Shown: positions 10,180-18,292, counted from the stretch's first letter. The stretch is 64,000 nucleotides of DNA from Streptomyces sp. YS415 (GCF_023544665.1 NZ_JAMJFL010000005.1:186001-250000); one strand, 5' to 3'. Numbers and translations: made by a program. The notes: generated from the sequence alone by a model not told the origin.

Positions 10180-11280
10180 ATGTCCGACTTCGTACCCGGA
10201 CTCGAAGGAGTCGTCGCGTTCGAGACGGAGATCGCCGAACCCGACAAGGAGGGCGGCGCACTCAGGTACCGGGGCGTCGACATCGAGGACCTCGTCGGCC
10301 AGGTCTCGTTCGGCAACGTCTGGGGTCTGCTCGTCGACGGGGCCTTCAACCCCGGCCTGCCGCCCGCCGAGCCGTTCCCGATCCCGGTGCACTCCGGTGA
10401 CATCCGCGTCGACGTCCAGTCCGCGCTCGCCATGCTGGCGCCCGTGTGGGGCCTGCAGCCGCTGCTCGACATCGATGCCGAGCAGGCCCGTGAGGACCTC
10501 GCCAGGGCCGCCGTCATGGCCCTGTCCTACGTCGCCCAGTCCGCGCGCGGGCAGGGCCTGCCGATGGTGCCGCAGCGGGAGATCGACAAGGCGCAGTCCG
10601 TCGTCGAGCGGTTCATGATCCGCTGGCGTGGCGAGCCGGACCCCAAGCATGTCGCCGCCGTCGACGCGTACTGGACCTCCGCCGCCGAGCACGGCATGAA
10701 CGCCTCCACCTTCACGGCCCGCGTGATCGCCTCCACCGGCGCGGACGTCGCCGCCGCGCTCTCCGGCGCCGTAGGGGCGATGTCCGGGCCACTGCACGGC
10801 GGTGCGCCCTCGCGCGTGCTGCACATGATCGAGGAGATCGAGCGGACCGGTGACGCCGAGGCGTACGTGAAGCAGGCCCTCGACAAGGGCGAGCGGCTCA
10901 TGGGCTTCGGGCACCGGGTCTACCGCGCCGAGGACCCCCGCGCGCGCGTGCTGCGGCGTACGGCGCGTGAGCTGGGCGCGCCGCGCTTCGAGGTCGCCGA
11001 GGCGCTGGAGAAGGCGGCCCTGGCCGAGCTGCACGCCCGGCGTCCCGACCGGGTGCTGGCCACCAACGTGGAGTTCTGGGCGGCGATCGTCCTGGACTTC
11101 GCCGAGGTGCCGGCCCACATGTTCACGTCGATGTTCACGTGCGCGCGCACCGCCGGATGGTCGGCGCACATCCTGGAGCAGAAGCGCACAGGCCGACTGG
11201 TCCGGCCGTCCGCCCGCTACATCGGGCCGGGCTCGCGGGACCCCCGTCAGGTCGAGGGATACGACGACATCACCCCCTGA
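10180..11280 (+). CDS. Citrate synthase 2 (CitA-type)
   Basis: The ATG at 10180 lies 6 bp after GAGGGAG and gives 366 residues (MSDFVPGLEGVVAFETEIAEPD), the short citrate synthase 2 form of actinobacteria. It condenses oxaloacetate with an acyl-CoA. Active-site His206 (GPLHGG) and His245 (FGHRVY) are present. The position normally occupied by the catalytic aspartate (NVDFY in the E. coli enzyme) reads NVEFW, so Glu298 replaces Asp. I believe this is shared by the CitA-like clade but cannot verify it here. It may be a citrate synthase with altered kinetics or a related acyl-CoA condensing enzyme. Confidence 0.88.
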   Translation: MSDFVPGLEGVVAFETEIAEPDKEGGALRYRGVDIEDLVGQVSFGNVWGLLVDGAFNPGLPPAEPFPIPVHSGDIRVDVQSALAMLAPVWGLQPLLDIDAEQAREDLARAAVMALSYVAQSARGQGLPMVPQREIDKAQSVVERFMIRWRGEPDPKHVAAVDAYWTSAAEHGMNASTFTARVIASTGADVAAALSGAVGAMSGPLHGGAPSRVLHMIEEIERTGDAEAYVKQALDKGERLMGFGHRVYRAEDPRARVLRRTARELGAPRFEVAEALEKAALAELHARRPDRVLATNVEFWAAIVLDFAEVPAHMFTSMFTCARTAGWSAHILEQKRTGRLVRPSARYIGPGSRDPRQVEGYDDITP

Positions 11281-11300
11281 GGCGGGACGCCGACGCAGAC

Positions 11301-11370
11301 GACCCGCGAGCTCGGATCCTCCGCCATGCGACGGAGAAGCCGGCCGGACGCACCGGCGAGCTCGCGGGTC
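11301..11370 (+). terminator. Branched (three-way) hairpin after citrate synthase
   Basis: A perfect 13-bp stem (11301-11313 with 11358-11370) encloses two small stem-loops, CTCCG/CGGAG and GCCGG/CCGGC, forming a cloverleaf-like three-way junction starting 20 bp after the stop. No T-tract follows. It most simply acts as a factor-independent terminator or 3'-end protector, and is unusually elaborate for that. Confidence 0.5.
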
Positions 11371-11603
11371 GGGTGACTGCCTGGGATTGGGCCGGCTGCA
11401 CGCATCTGTCACGTGCGGGTCCGGCACCGCAACTAATGGGGTGCTGGGCCGCTAGCCCGCAGCCACCTCACGCGTCCGGTTTGCATACATCTGCCGAACC
11501 ACCTCCCTTCTCGTGTGCACCACACATTAGGAAGTGGTCCCGGCGGCTTCAACCGCTTTTTTCTCCGAGGTTGAGCGCTGCGCTCCCTGGGGAGATCCCT
11601 GAC
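11371..11603. other. Intergenic region upstream of GNAT gene
   Basis: With the hairpin, this makes a 323-bp gap between citrate synthase and the GNAT gene. No ORF with supporting context was seen. It presumably holds the GNAT promoter; a T-rich CTTTTTT stretch lies near 11560. GGGGAGA precedes the GTG start. Confidence 0.45.
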
Positions 11604-12050
11604 GTGAATGATCTTCAAGTCGTACCGGTGGACGGCGACCGCATGCTGGAGCAGTGGCGTCATGTCCACAACCTCATCGTGCCGCCCGACGAGCTGAGCC
11701 CCGCCGAGGTGCGGGAACGCAGTGGGCGGCACCGGCTGGAGAACGCCTATCTCGGGGACGAACTCGTCGGCTGCTCGACCGTGCGTCCGCCGGAGGGCGA
11801 GGGCGCCGTGGCGACGGTCATCGCGCGGGTGCTGCCCGAGTACCGCCGGCGCGGATTCGGCACGGCGCTGTACGAGCACTGCCTGGCGCAGGCGCGCCTG
11901 CTCGGTGCCCAGGGCATCCAAACCGTCGTCCTCGCCGCCAACAGTGACGGGTTGCGGTTCGCCGAGGCGCGGGGATTCGTCGAGGTGGAGCGGTACGTGG
12001 CGCCCGAGGACGAGACGGAAGTGTGGCTCACGCTGAGACTCGAGCGGTGA
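11604..12050 (+). CDS. GNAT-family N-acetyltransferase
   Basis: GTG at 11604 after GGGGAGA gives a 148-residue single-domain GNAT. The acetyl-CoA pyrophosphate loop is visible as VLPEYRRRGFGTALYEHCL (near residue 80), preceded by the beta-strand ATVIARV and followed by VVLAANSDGLRFAEARGFVEVERYV. It transfers acetyl from acetyl-CoA to an amine. Substrate cannot be predicted. It is a standalone gene between citrate synthase and a PAS protein. Confidence 0.82.
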   Translation: MNDLQVVPVDGDRMLEQWRHVHNLIVPPDELSPAEVRERSGRHRLENAYLGDELVGCSTVRPPEGEGAVATVIARVLPEYRRRGFGTALYEHCLAQARLLGAQGIQTVVLAANSDGLRFAEARGFVEVERYVAPEDETEVWLTLRLER

Positions 12051-12192
12051 GTGGTACGACGTTTCCGGCGTACAACGATTCTCTCAATCTTGTGGGAACC
12101 CGATGTGTGCTGCGTCACGTTCGAGTTGAATGATTGTTAGTGGGAGAACCGCCGTACATATGTGTGCGGACGTGGCTTGGCAGGGGGTCCAG

Positions 12193-13590
12193 GTGAGTGC
12201 TTCCCGGCGTAGTGGGACCACCGACGAGCTGGGGCCGGACGAGCCCGAGGGGACCGGTCCCGAGGGCTCCGGCGGCTCCGACCTGCTCGCCGCGCTGCTG
12301 GACGGGATGGACGCGGCGCTGTGCGCCTTCGACGCCGACGGTGTCGTCACGCACTGGAACCGCGAGGCCGAGCGGATCCTCGGCTGGACCGCCGCCGAGG
12401 CGGTCGGGCGGCACGGCTTCGCCGGCTGGGCCGTGCGCAGCGCCGACGCCGAGGAGGTCGAGGGGCGGCTGATGTCCGCCATGGACGCCCCCGGACGGCA
12501 GGTGAACGAGTTCGCGCTGCTCACCAAGGACGGCGGCCGGGTCCTGGTCCGCACCCAGTCCGCGGCCGTCCGCGGACCCGACGGCAAGCCCGCGGGCGTC
12601 TACTGCGCCTTCAGCGAGGTGCACGCGCAGATCGACCTGGAGCGGTCCATCGCGCTCAGCGAGGCACTGTTCGAGGACGCGAGCTGGGGCGTCGTCCTCG
12701 TCGACGCCGACCTGCGCCCCGCCGTCGTCAACGCGCACGCCGCCCGCGCGCTGGGCATCGGGCGGACGTCCGTCCTGGGCCGCCCGCTCGGCGAACTGCT
12801 CGCCCAGGGCGTCGAGGAACTGGAGAGCGCCCTCACCCACGTCCTCGCGGAGGGCGCGCCGCCCGCCCCGGCCGAGATCTGGGTGAGCGTGCGCACCCCC
12901 GACGGCGAGCAGCGGCGCTGCTGGCGCTGCGGCTTCGTACGGCTGGCCTCACCGCTCGCCGAGGAGCCGGTGCCGCTCGGTGTGGGCTGGCTGTTCCAGG
13001 ACGTCACCGAGGCCAAGCAGGGCGAGCAGGAGGCGGCGCTGCTGCGCTTCCGCACCAACCAGATGCACCGGGCCGCGCGGGCGGCGGCCGAGTGCGAGGA
13101 CCCCGCGGAGGCGGCCACCGTCCACCTCGACTTCGCGCTCGCCGGATTCGCCGACCATGCCCTGGTCGACCGGATCGCGGGCGGCACCCTGAGCGACGCC
13201 GACGCGGCCGGCCCGGTCCGCCTGGTCAGGACCGCGGCCACCCCCTCGGGCGCCCCGGGCCCGAGCCTGCCCACCGGCGCCGCCGGTCTGCCCGTGCGCT
13301 ACACCGAGGGCCACCCGGCGCTGCAGTGCGTGGCGCGCGCCGGCTCGGTCCGGGCCAGCGTCGGGAAGGTGCCGCCGGAACAGGCCCGCGTGTGGGCCGA
13401 GGCCCGCCAGTGGCCGCCGGACGCCGTACACGCCCTATGCGCGGTCCTGCGCAGCCGGGGCCGCACGCTGGGTGTGGTGACGTTCCTGCGGGGCGGCGGC
13501 CGGACCCCCTTCGAGCGCTCCGACGCGGCCTACGCGGAGGACGTGGCGGCCCGTATCGCGACGGCCCTGGACCTGGCGGCCACCGGCTGA
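12193..13590 (+). CDS. PAS/GAF-domain sensory protein
   Basis: GTG at 12193 gives 465 residues; an upstream in-frame ATG at 12130 exists, but the intervening sequence is not protein-like. After an acidic, Gly-rich linker, a first PAS domain spans about residues 30-140 (ALCAFDADGVVTHWNREAERILGW, then CAFSEVHAQID). A second PAS follows at about 150-270 (GVVLVDADLRPAVVNAHAARALG, then LFQDVTEAKQG). The last 170 residues look like a degenerate GAF domain. No PP2C, kinase or GGDEF output domain is seen, so it may sense through PAS/GAF and signal to a partner. Function unknown. Confidence 0.75.
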   Translation: MSASRRSGTTDELGPDEPEGTGPEGSGGSDLLAALLDGMDAALCAFDADGVVTHWNREAERILGWTAAEAVGRHGFAGWAVRSADAEEVEGRLMSAMDAPGRQVNEFALLTKDGGRVLVRTQSAAVRGPDGKPAGVYCAFSEVHAQIDLERSIALSEALFEDASWGVVLVDADLRPAVVNAHAARALGIGRTSVLGRPLGELLAQGVEELESALTHVLAEGAPPAPAEIWVSVRTPDGEQRRCWRCGFVRLASPLAEEPVPLGVGWLFQDVTEAKQGEQEAALLRFRTNQMHRAARAAAECEDPAEAATVHLDFALAGFADHALVDRIAGGTLSDADAAGPVRLVRTAATPSGAPGPSLPTGAAGLPVRYTEGHPALQCVARAGSVRASVGKVPPEQARVWAEARQWPPDAVHALCAVLRSRGRTLGVVTFLRGGGRTPFERSDAAYAEDVAARIATALDLAATG

Positions 13591-13606
13591 GGGCTGCCGG
13601 CGGGGC

Positions 13607-14362
13607 TCATCGCCGGTAGAAGATCCGGTCCCCGTACTCCTCCATCACCCGTCCGTTCCACTCGTGCCCGCCGTCCACGTTGCCCGAGCGCAGCAGCGGC
13701 GGCTCGATGCCCCGGTCGGCCAGGGCGCCGGCCGCCGTGGCCAGGACGGCCTGGAGCAGGGCGGTGGTGACGACCGTGGACGCGGGTGCGAAGGGCGCGG
13801 GCACGGTGTCCAGGGTCAGCTCGGCGTCCCCGACGGCGATCTTGGAGTCGAGGACGAGATCGCAGTGGTCCCTCAGATACGTTCCGGACACATGGCGGGA
13901 CGTGGTCTCGGAGGCGTACGCCACGGATGTCACGCCGATGACCTTCACGCCCAGCGCGCGGGCGTTCATGGCCATCTCCACGGGCAGTGCGTTGCGCCCG
14001 GACAGCGAGACGATCACCAGCACGTCCCCCGCGCGCAGCGGCGAGCTGTCCAGTACGGCGGCGGCCAGTCCGTCGACCCGTTCCAGCGCCGAGCCCAGGG
14101 TTGCGGGCATCACGTCGACGCCCACCACCCCCGGCACGGCCAGCAGGTTCATCAGCGCGAGGCCGCCCGCGCGGTAGACGACGTCCTGCGCGGCGAGCGA
14201 GGAGTGTCCGGCGCCGAACGCGAACAGCCGCCCGCCGTCTTCGACCGTGTCGGCGAGCAGCGTGCCGGCCGCCTCGATGGCACCGGCCTCCTCGTCGCGG
14301 ACCCGCTGGAGCAGCCCGATCGCGGCGTCGAAGAACTGGCCGGCCAGCTTGCGGTCGCTCAT
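13607..14362 (-). CDS. SIS-domain sugar isomerase-like protein (UPF0309)
   Basis: 251 residues from ATG at 14362 (MSDRKLAGQFF). A single SIS fold includes FAFGAGHSSLAAQDVVYRAGGL near residue 45 and IVSLSGRNALPVEMAMNARALGVKVIGVTS near 115, the phosphosugar-binding motifs. The C-terminal GGHEWNGRVMEEYGDRIFYRR is distinctive. It resembles UPF0309 protein SCO4393. The family presumably binds or isomerises a phosphosugar; the reaction is unproven. A DasR-like site in its promoter (14439-14454) points to amino-sugar metabolism. Convergent with the PAS gene and divergent from dmdR1. Confidence 0.88.
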   Translation of the reverse strand: MSDRKLAGQFFDAAIGLLQRVRDEEAGAIEAAGTLLADTVEDGGRLFAFGAGHSSLAAQDVVYRAGGLALMNLLAVPGVVGVDVMPATLGSALERVDGLAAAVLDSSPLRAGDVLVIVSLSGRNALPVEMAMNARALGVKVIGVTSVAYASETTSRHVSGTYLRDHCDLVLDSKIAVGDAELTLDTVPAPFAPASTVVTTALLQAVLATAAGALADRGIEPPLLRSGNVDGGHEWNGRVMEEYGDRIFYRR

Positions 14363-14374
14363 GCGCGGGGCCCC

Positions 14375-14404
14375 TTTGCCTGCGGAGTGTTTGCCTGCGG
14401 AGTG
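14375..14404. repeat. 15-bp perfect tandem duplication in the SIS-gene leader
   Basis: Two identical 15-bp copies (TTTGCCTGCGGAGTG, 14375-14389 and 14390-14404) lie 12-42 bp upstream of the SIS-protein ATG, in what would be its 5' untranslated region. A replication-slippage duplication is likely. Confidence 0.75.
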
Positions 14405-14438
14405 CGGTGGCGGTCGTGATCTGTGTCGCGGATCACCG

Positions 14439-14454
14439 TGCGGTCTGGACCAGT
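14439..14454 (-). promoter_or_regulatory. DasR-responsive element (dre)-like palindrome
   Basis: Read on the minus strand, ACTGGTCCAGACCGCA matches 13 of 16 positions of the DasR consensus as I remember it (ACTGGTCTAGACCACT). It lies immediately downstream of a TTGACA -35-like hexamer (14464-14459, minus strand), i.e. in the spacer of a promoter reading toward the SIS-domain gene. DasR is the GlcNAc-6-P-responsive GntR regulator of streptomycetes, which fits a phosphosugar-binding target. Confidence 0.55.
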
Positions 14455-14650
14455 GCGGTGTCAATACGGCGGTACGGCGGCCGTGAGGCACCCTGCGGGG
14501 GCGGCCCCGCGCCACCGGCCGGGAGCGCGAAACCCCCTGGTTTCAACGGCGCGGCACGGTTGTCAGCGCTATGCGTCAGAATTGAGGCCAGGGCCAGCGC
14601 ACGCGCCGCGAAGCTGTCGCGCTTCCGGCAGATCTCATCAAGGGGCACGT

Positions 14651-15343
14651 ATGTCCGGACTGATCGACACCACGGAGATGTATCTCCGCACCATCCTCGA
14701 GCTGGAGGAGGAAGGTGTGGTCCCCATGCGTGCCCGGATCGCCGAGCGGCTCGACCAGAGCGGGCCGACCGTCAGCCAGACGGTGGCGCGGATGGAGCGG
14801 GACGGACTGGTGTCCGTCGCCTCCGACCGCCACCTGGAGCTGACGGACGAGGGCCGCCGCCTCGCCACCCGCGTGATGCGCAAGCACCGCCTCGCCGAGT
14901 GCCTGCTCGTCGACGTGATCGGCCTGGAGTGGGAGCAGGTGCACGCCGAGGCCTGCCGCTGGGAGCACGTGATGAGCGAGGCCGTGGAGCGCCGGGTGCT
15001 GGAGCTGCTCCGGCACCCCACCGAGTCGCCCTACGGCAACCCGATCCCGGGTCTGGAGGAGCTCGGCGAGAAGGACGGCGCCGACCCCTTCCTCGACGAG
15101 GGCATGGTCTCGCTGGCCGAGCTGGACCCGGGCGCGGAGGGCAAGACCGTCGTCGTGCGCCGGATCGGCGAGCCGATCCAGACGGACGCGCAGCTCATGT
15201 ACACGCTGCGCCGGGCGGGCGTGCAGCCCGGCTCGGTGGTGAGCGTGACCGAGTCGCCGGGCGGGGTGCTGGTGGGCAGCGGCGGTGAGGCTGCCGAGCT
15301 GGCGGCGGACGTCGCCTCGCATGTGTTCGTCGCCAAGCGCTGA
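14651..15343 (+). CDS. dmdR1: DmdR1/DesR iron-dependent DtxR-family repressor
   Basis: 230 residues from ATG at 14651 after AAGGGGC. The N-terminal winged helix (TTEMYLRTILELEEEGVVPMRARIAERLDQSGPTV in segments) is followed by the dimerisation and metal-binding domain (MRKHRLAECLLVD, then AEACRWEHVMSEAVE with Cys, His and Glu ligands). A C-terminal SH3-like domain ends HVFVAKR. With Fe(II) it represses siderophore and iron-uptake genes by binding iron boxes. Position next to the UPF0309 gene matches S. coelicolor dmdR1 (SCO4394). I saw no clear iron box in this window, so targets lie elsewhere. Confidence 0.93.
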   Translation: MSGLIDTTEMYLRTILELEEEGVVPMRARIAERLDQSGPTVSQTVARMERDGLVSVASDRHLELTDEGRRLATRVMRKHRLAECLLVDVIGLEWEQVHAEACRWEHVMSEAVERRVLELLRHPTESPYGNPIPGLEELGEKDGADPFLDEGMVSLAELDPGAEGKTVVVRRIGEPIQTDAQLMYTLRRAGVQPGSVVSVTESPGGVLVGSGGEAAELAADVASHVFVAKR

Positions 15344-15506
15344 CCGTAACTACCGGGTCCGAGGGGGAAGTTGAGGCGAACGACGCGATCTCGTCGTTTC
15401 CGAGATTCAGTCCGCCGAATCGCAGCGCTGCGGCGCTTCGCGTGCAAGGCTGTCGCGAGGGGCATATGACCTGAGGGGGCGGAGAATGCGCCGCAGACGT
15501 GTTGAG

Positions 15507-15534
15507 GGCCCCGGCGCCTTGCGGCGCCGGGGCC
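15507..15534 (+). terminator. Strong GC hairpin, 12-bp perfect stem
   Basis: GGCCCCGGCGCC and its complement flank a TTGC tetraloop, about 165 bp downstream of dmdR1. No U-tract follows, as is usual for Streptomyces terminators. It separates dmdR1 from the hydrolase gene. Confidence 0.7.
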
Positions 15535-15777
15535 TGTCCTCCCCTGTGCTGACCCGGAGCCCCGAGCTCTCAGGGTCATTCCCCTCGGACCGGTTTCCCC
15601 GAGCGGTCCGCCTCCCGTTGAAGATCTCCCCTCGGCTGCGGCCGTCAATCCCTGAGGGAGGTCACTCGAATGAGGGGTGTTGTCCGCCAAGACCGCGTTC
15701 TCGAATGAGGGTTCGATAATCTCCGGGTGACACCGGTGCAACGGCACGGCAGGCGGAGCTAGGGGGGTGCCAGACCT
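15535..15777 (+). promoter_or_regulatory. Promoter region of the hydrolase-like gene with a 12-bp direct repeat
   Basis: Part of a 434-bp gene-free stretch after dmdR1. CTCGAATGAGGG occurs at 15665-15676 and 15700-15711, 35 bp start to start. The second copy abuts GATAAT (15715-15720), a good -10 candidate 58 bp upstream of the hydrolase ATG. No matching -35 hexamer was found at standard spacing, so the direct repeat could be an activator or operator site. The gene's ribosome-binding site is weak (GGGGGGTGCC). Confidence 0.45.
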
Positions 15778-16653
15778 ATGGCGCGGCGAATCGACGTGAC
15801 CGGGACGGGCGGGGTACGCCTCGCGGCCTGGGAGTTCGGGGACCCACCCAAGCTCGACCGGCCGGCGTCCGCCGAGGGCGAGCCGGGGCAGGGCGTGCTG
15901 TTACTGCACGGGCTGATGGGCCGGGCCTCGCACTGGGCGGCCACGGCCCGTTGGCTCTCCGAGCGGCATCGCGCGGTAGCCCTGGACCAGCGGGGGCACG
16001 GGCGCAGCGACAAGCCGCCGCAGGCCGCGTTCACCCGCGAGGCATACGTGGAGGACGCCGAGGCCGCCCTGGAGCAGCTCCGCCTCGGGCCGGCCGTCCT
16101 GATCGGGCATGCGATGGGCGCGCTGACGGCCTGGCAGCTCGCCGCGAAGCGGCCCGACCTGGTGTCGGGCCTGATCATCTGTGACATGCGGGCCTCCGCG
16201 CTCGGCACGGCCTCGCAGCGGGAGTGGGCCGACTGGTTCAAGTCATGGCCCCTGCCCTTCGCGACGCTCGCCGACGTACGCAAGTGGTTCGGTGAGGACG
16301 ACCCCTGGGTGGAGCGGCCCAATCCCGCGCGCGGGGAGTTCTACGCCGAGGTCATGCAGGAGGGCGAGGACGGCTGGCGGCCGGTGTTCGAGCCCGAGCA
16401 GATGCTGAAGTCCCGGGAGACCTGGGTGTACGACGCGCACTGGGAGGAACTGGCGCAGGTCCGGTGCCCGACGCTGGTCGTGCGCGGGCTGGACGGGGAG
16501 CTGGGCCGGGCCGAGGCGCAGGAGATGGTGCGGGTCCTTCCCAGGGGCGAGTACGCGGAGGTGGCGGACGCCGGTCACCTCGTCCACTACGACCAGCCGG
16601 AGGCCTGGCGCGGCGCGATCGAGCCGTTCCTGGACGCGGTACGGACGGTGTGA
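15778..16653 (+). CDS. Alpha/beta hydrolase-fold protein lacking the nucleophilic serine
   Basis: 291 residues with a clear alpha/beta hydrolase core: the oxyanion segment LLLHGLMGRASHW near residue 42, DQRGHGRSDKP, a nucleophile elbow, then VVRGLDGELG and the late histidine region ADAGHLVHYDQPE near 265. The elbow reads GHAMG, so residue 112 is Ala where the family has Ser, Asp or Cys; the codon is GCG, far from a Ser codon by a single transition. It therefore looks non-hydrolytic, perhaps a ligand-binding or scaffold protein. Codon 42 is TTA, the rare leucine codon read by bldA tRNA, so translation is probably developmentally gated. Confidence 0.8.
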   Translation: MARRIDVTGTGGVRLAAWEFGDPPKLDRPASAEGEPGQGVLLLHGLMGRASHWAATARWLSERHRAVALDQRGHGRSDKPPQAAFTREAYVEDAEAALEQLRLGPAVLIGHAMGALTAWQLAAKRPDLVSGLIICDMRASALGTASQREWADWFKSWPLPFATLADVRKWFGEDDPWVERPNPARGEFYAEVMQEGEDGWRPVFEPEQMLKSRETWVYDAHWEELAQVRCPTLVVRGLDGELGRAEAQEMVRVLPRGEYAEVADAGHLVHYDQPEAWRGAIEPFLDAVRTV

Positions 16654-16675
16654 GGGGGCTGTCCTCCCCTTCCCC

Positions 16676-18292
16676 TCAGCCCTTGCTCACCGCCGTCAGG
16701 ATCTCCGGGAGTCTCGCCGCCGTCCGCGGCGCGGCCAGCCGTAGGCCCAGTGCCGCGATCCCCGCCCCGTAGGCCGCCCCGACCGGCAGCAGCAGCCAGG
16801 TCAGGTTCTCGCCGTCCGCCGACACGTTCAGCCAGATCGTCAGGGCGATGTGGGGCGCGCAGAGCAGTGCCGCCGCGACCATCCCGCCGAAGATCGAGAT
16901 CCAGGCCAGCCCCACCTGCCCCGGGGCCACGTTCTTGTAGCCCTCCTGCGGAATCGAGTACGGGAAGCGGGCCGAGGTCCAGGCGCCGGTCGCCAGCATC
17001 GCGCCGAGCAGGGCGAAGGACAGGCCCAGCGCCTCGGGCAGCCGGGTCCAGTCGCCCAGCAGGGCGGCCGTCAGGACGGTCACCAGCGTGGCGTACGGCA
17101 GGGTGATCAGCAGCAGCGTGCAGGCACGCGCGCGGAGCTCGACGTAGGCGTCCCGGGGCGACGAGATGGTCAGCGCGACCATCCAGAAGGCCGAGGTGTC
17201 CTGGCCGAACTGGTTGTACATCAGGATCCCGAGCATCCCGGCCGCGAAGCAGGCGAAGTAGATCGAGCCGGTGCCCTGGACGGCGTTGAACACCGGCACG
17301 ATCAGGCCGATGGCGAGCGAGGTCACCCAGGCCGCCTTGGTCTTCGGATCCCGCCACATGTACCGCAGGCCGCGCTCCATGACCGTCCCGGTGCGCCCGG
17401 CGGGCAGCAGCCTGGCCAGGCCCGCGGACTGCCGTACGGCCGTCTCGCCGGCCGTGGGCAGGGTCGAGCCGTCCGGTTCGGTCATCAAGCGGGTCAGATG
17501 CCGGGACCATACGGCGATCAGGGCCGCCAGCGCCGCCGCCGCCAGGCCCAGTTGCAGCAGCGCGACACCGTAGGAACCCTCGCTCGCCGCGTCCACCGCG
17601 CCGATCGCCGACGCCGGCGGGAGCCAGCGCACCAGGTCGGCCGCCGGGTCGAGCTCCCCGAGCCCGGAGGAACCCAGGCGCTGGGCGCCGAAGTTGACGG
17701 CCTGTGCGCCGACCGCGATGACCAGACCGCTCAGGACCGCCAGATCTCGGCCCTTCCGGCTGGTCAGCAGGCGGATGTTGGCGGCGGCGACGGCCCGCGC
17801 GAGGGCCACGCACACCAGCAGCGCCAGGACGGCCCCGACGACGCCCACCACGTACGCCAGGACGCCGTGCGCGACCGCGATCACCGAGCCGGCCAGCAGG
17901 CAGAGGGTGAACAGCGGGCCGATGCCGACCAGGGAGGCCGTGAGGAGGGCGCGCACCAGGGCGCGGGGGCGCAGCGGGAGCATGACCAGGCGGGTCGGAT
18001 CGAGGGTCTCGTCGCCGCCGGGGAAGAACAGCGGCATCACGGCCCAGCCCAGTGCCAGCACCGCCACCAGCAGGACGGCCAGGGACGCGGCGTGCGCGTG
18101 GCCGCGCAGGGCGATCAGGCCGATCAGCTGCAGCGCGGCGAACAGCAGCGTGACGACGACGGAGGCGACGTAGGCGGCGCGACGGCCGCTGGACTGGCGC
18201 AGGCCGTTGCGCAGCAGCGACAGCTTCAGCCGCACGAAGACGGAGGTGACGGAGGCGGCCGGCGCGGCCGGGGCGGTCGTGGGCGCGCTCAT
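16676..18292 (-). CDS. ABC transporter permease (exporter type)
   Basis: 538 residues from ATG at 18292, overlapping the ATPase stop (ATGA). Many hydrophobic segments alternate through the length (for example VASVVVTLLFAALQLIGLIAL, then AVLLVAVLALGWAVM, then VVGVVGAVLALLVCVALA), roughly 10-12 membrane spans with a soluble linker near residue 300 (MTEPDGSTLPTAGETAV). It forms the membrane channel for the ATPase encoded immediately upstream. No binding protein is encoded nearby, consistent with export. Substrate unknown. Confidence 0.82.
   Translation of the reverse strand: MSAPTTAPAAPAASVTSVFVRLKLSLLRNGLRQSSGRRAAYVASVVVTLLFAALQLIGLIALRGHAHAASLAVLLVAVLALGWAVMPLFFPGGDETLDPTRLVMLPLRPRALVRALLTASLVGIGPLFTLCLLAGSVIAVAHGVLAYVVGVVGAVLALLVCVALARAVAAANIRLLTSRKGRDLAVLSGLVIAVGAQAVNFGAQRLGSSGLGELDPAADLVRWLPPASAIGAVDAASEGSYGVALLQLGLAAAALAALIAVWSRHLTRLMTEPDGSTLPTAGETAVRQSAGLARLLPAGRTGTVMERGLRYMWRDPKTKAAWVTSLAIGLIVPVFNAVQGTGSIYFACFAAGMLGILMYNQFGQDTSAFWMVALTISSPRDAYVELRARACTLLLITLPYATLVTVLTAALLGDWTRLPEALGLSFALLGAMLATGAWTSARFPYSIPQEGYKNVAPGQVGLAWISIFGGMVAAALLCAPHIALTIWLNVSADGENLTWLLLPVGAAYGAGIAALGLRLAAPRTAARLPEILTAVSKG

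Noticed and set aside
14362-14650. Search for an iron box upstream of dmdR1
   Set aside because: No palindrome resembling the DmdR/DtxR box was seen here or elsewhere in the window by eye.
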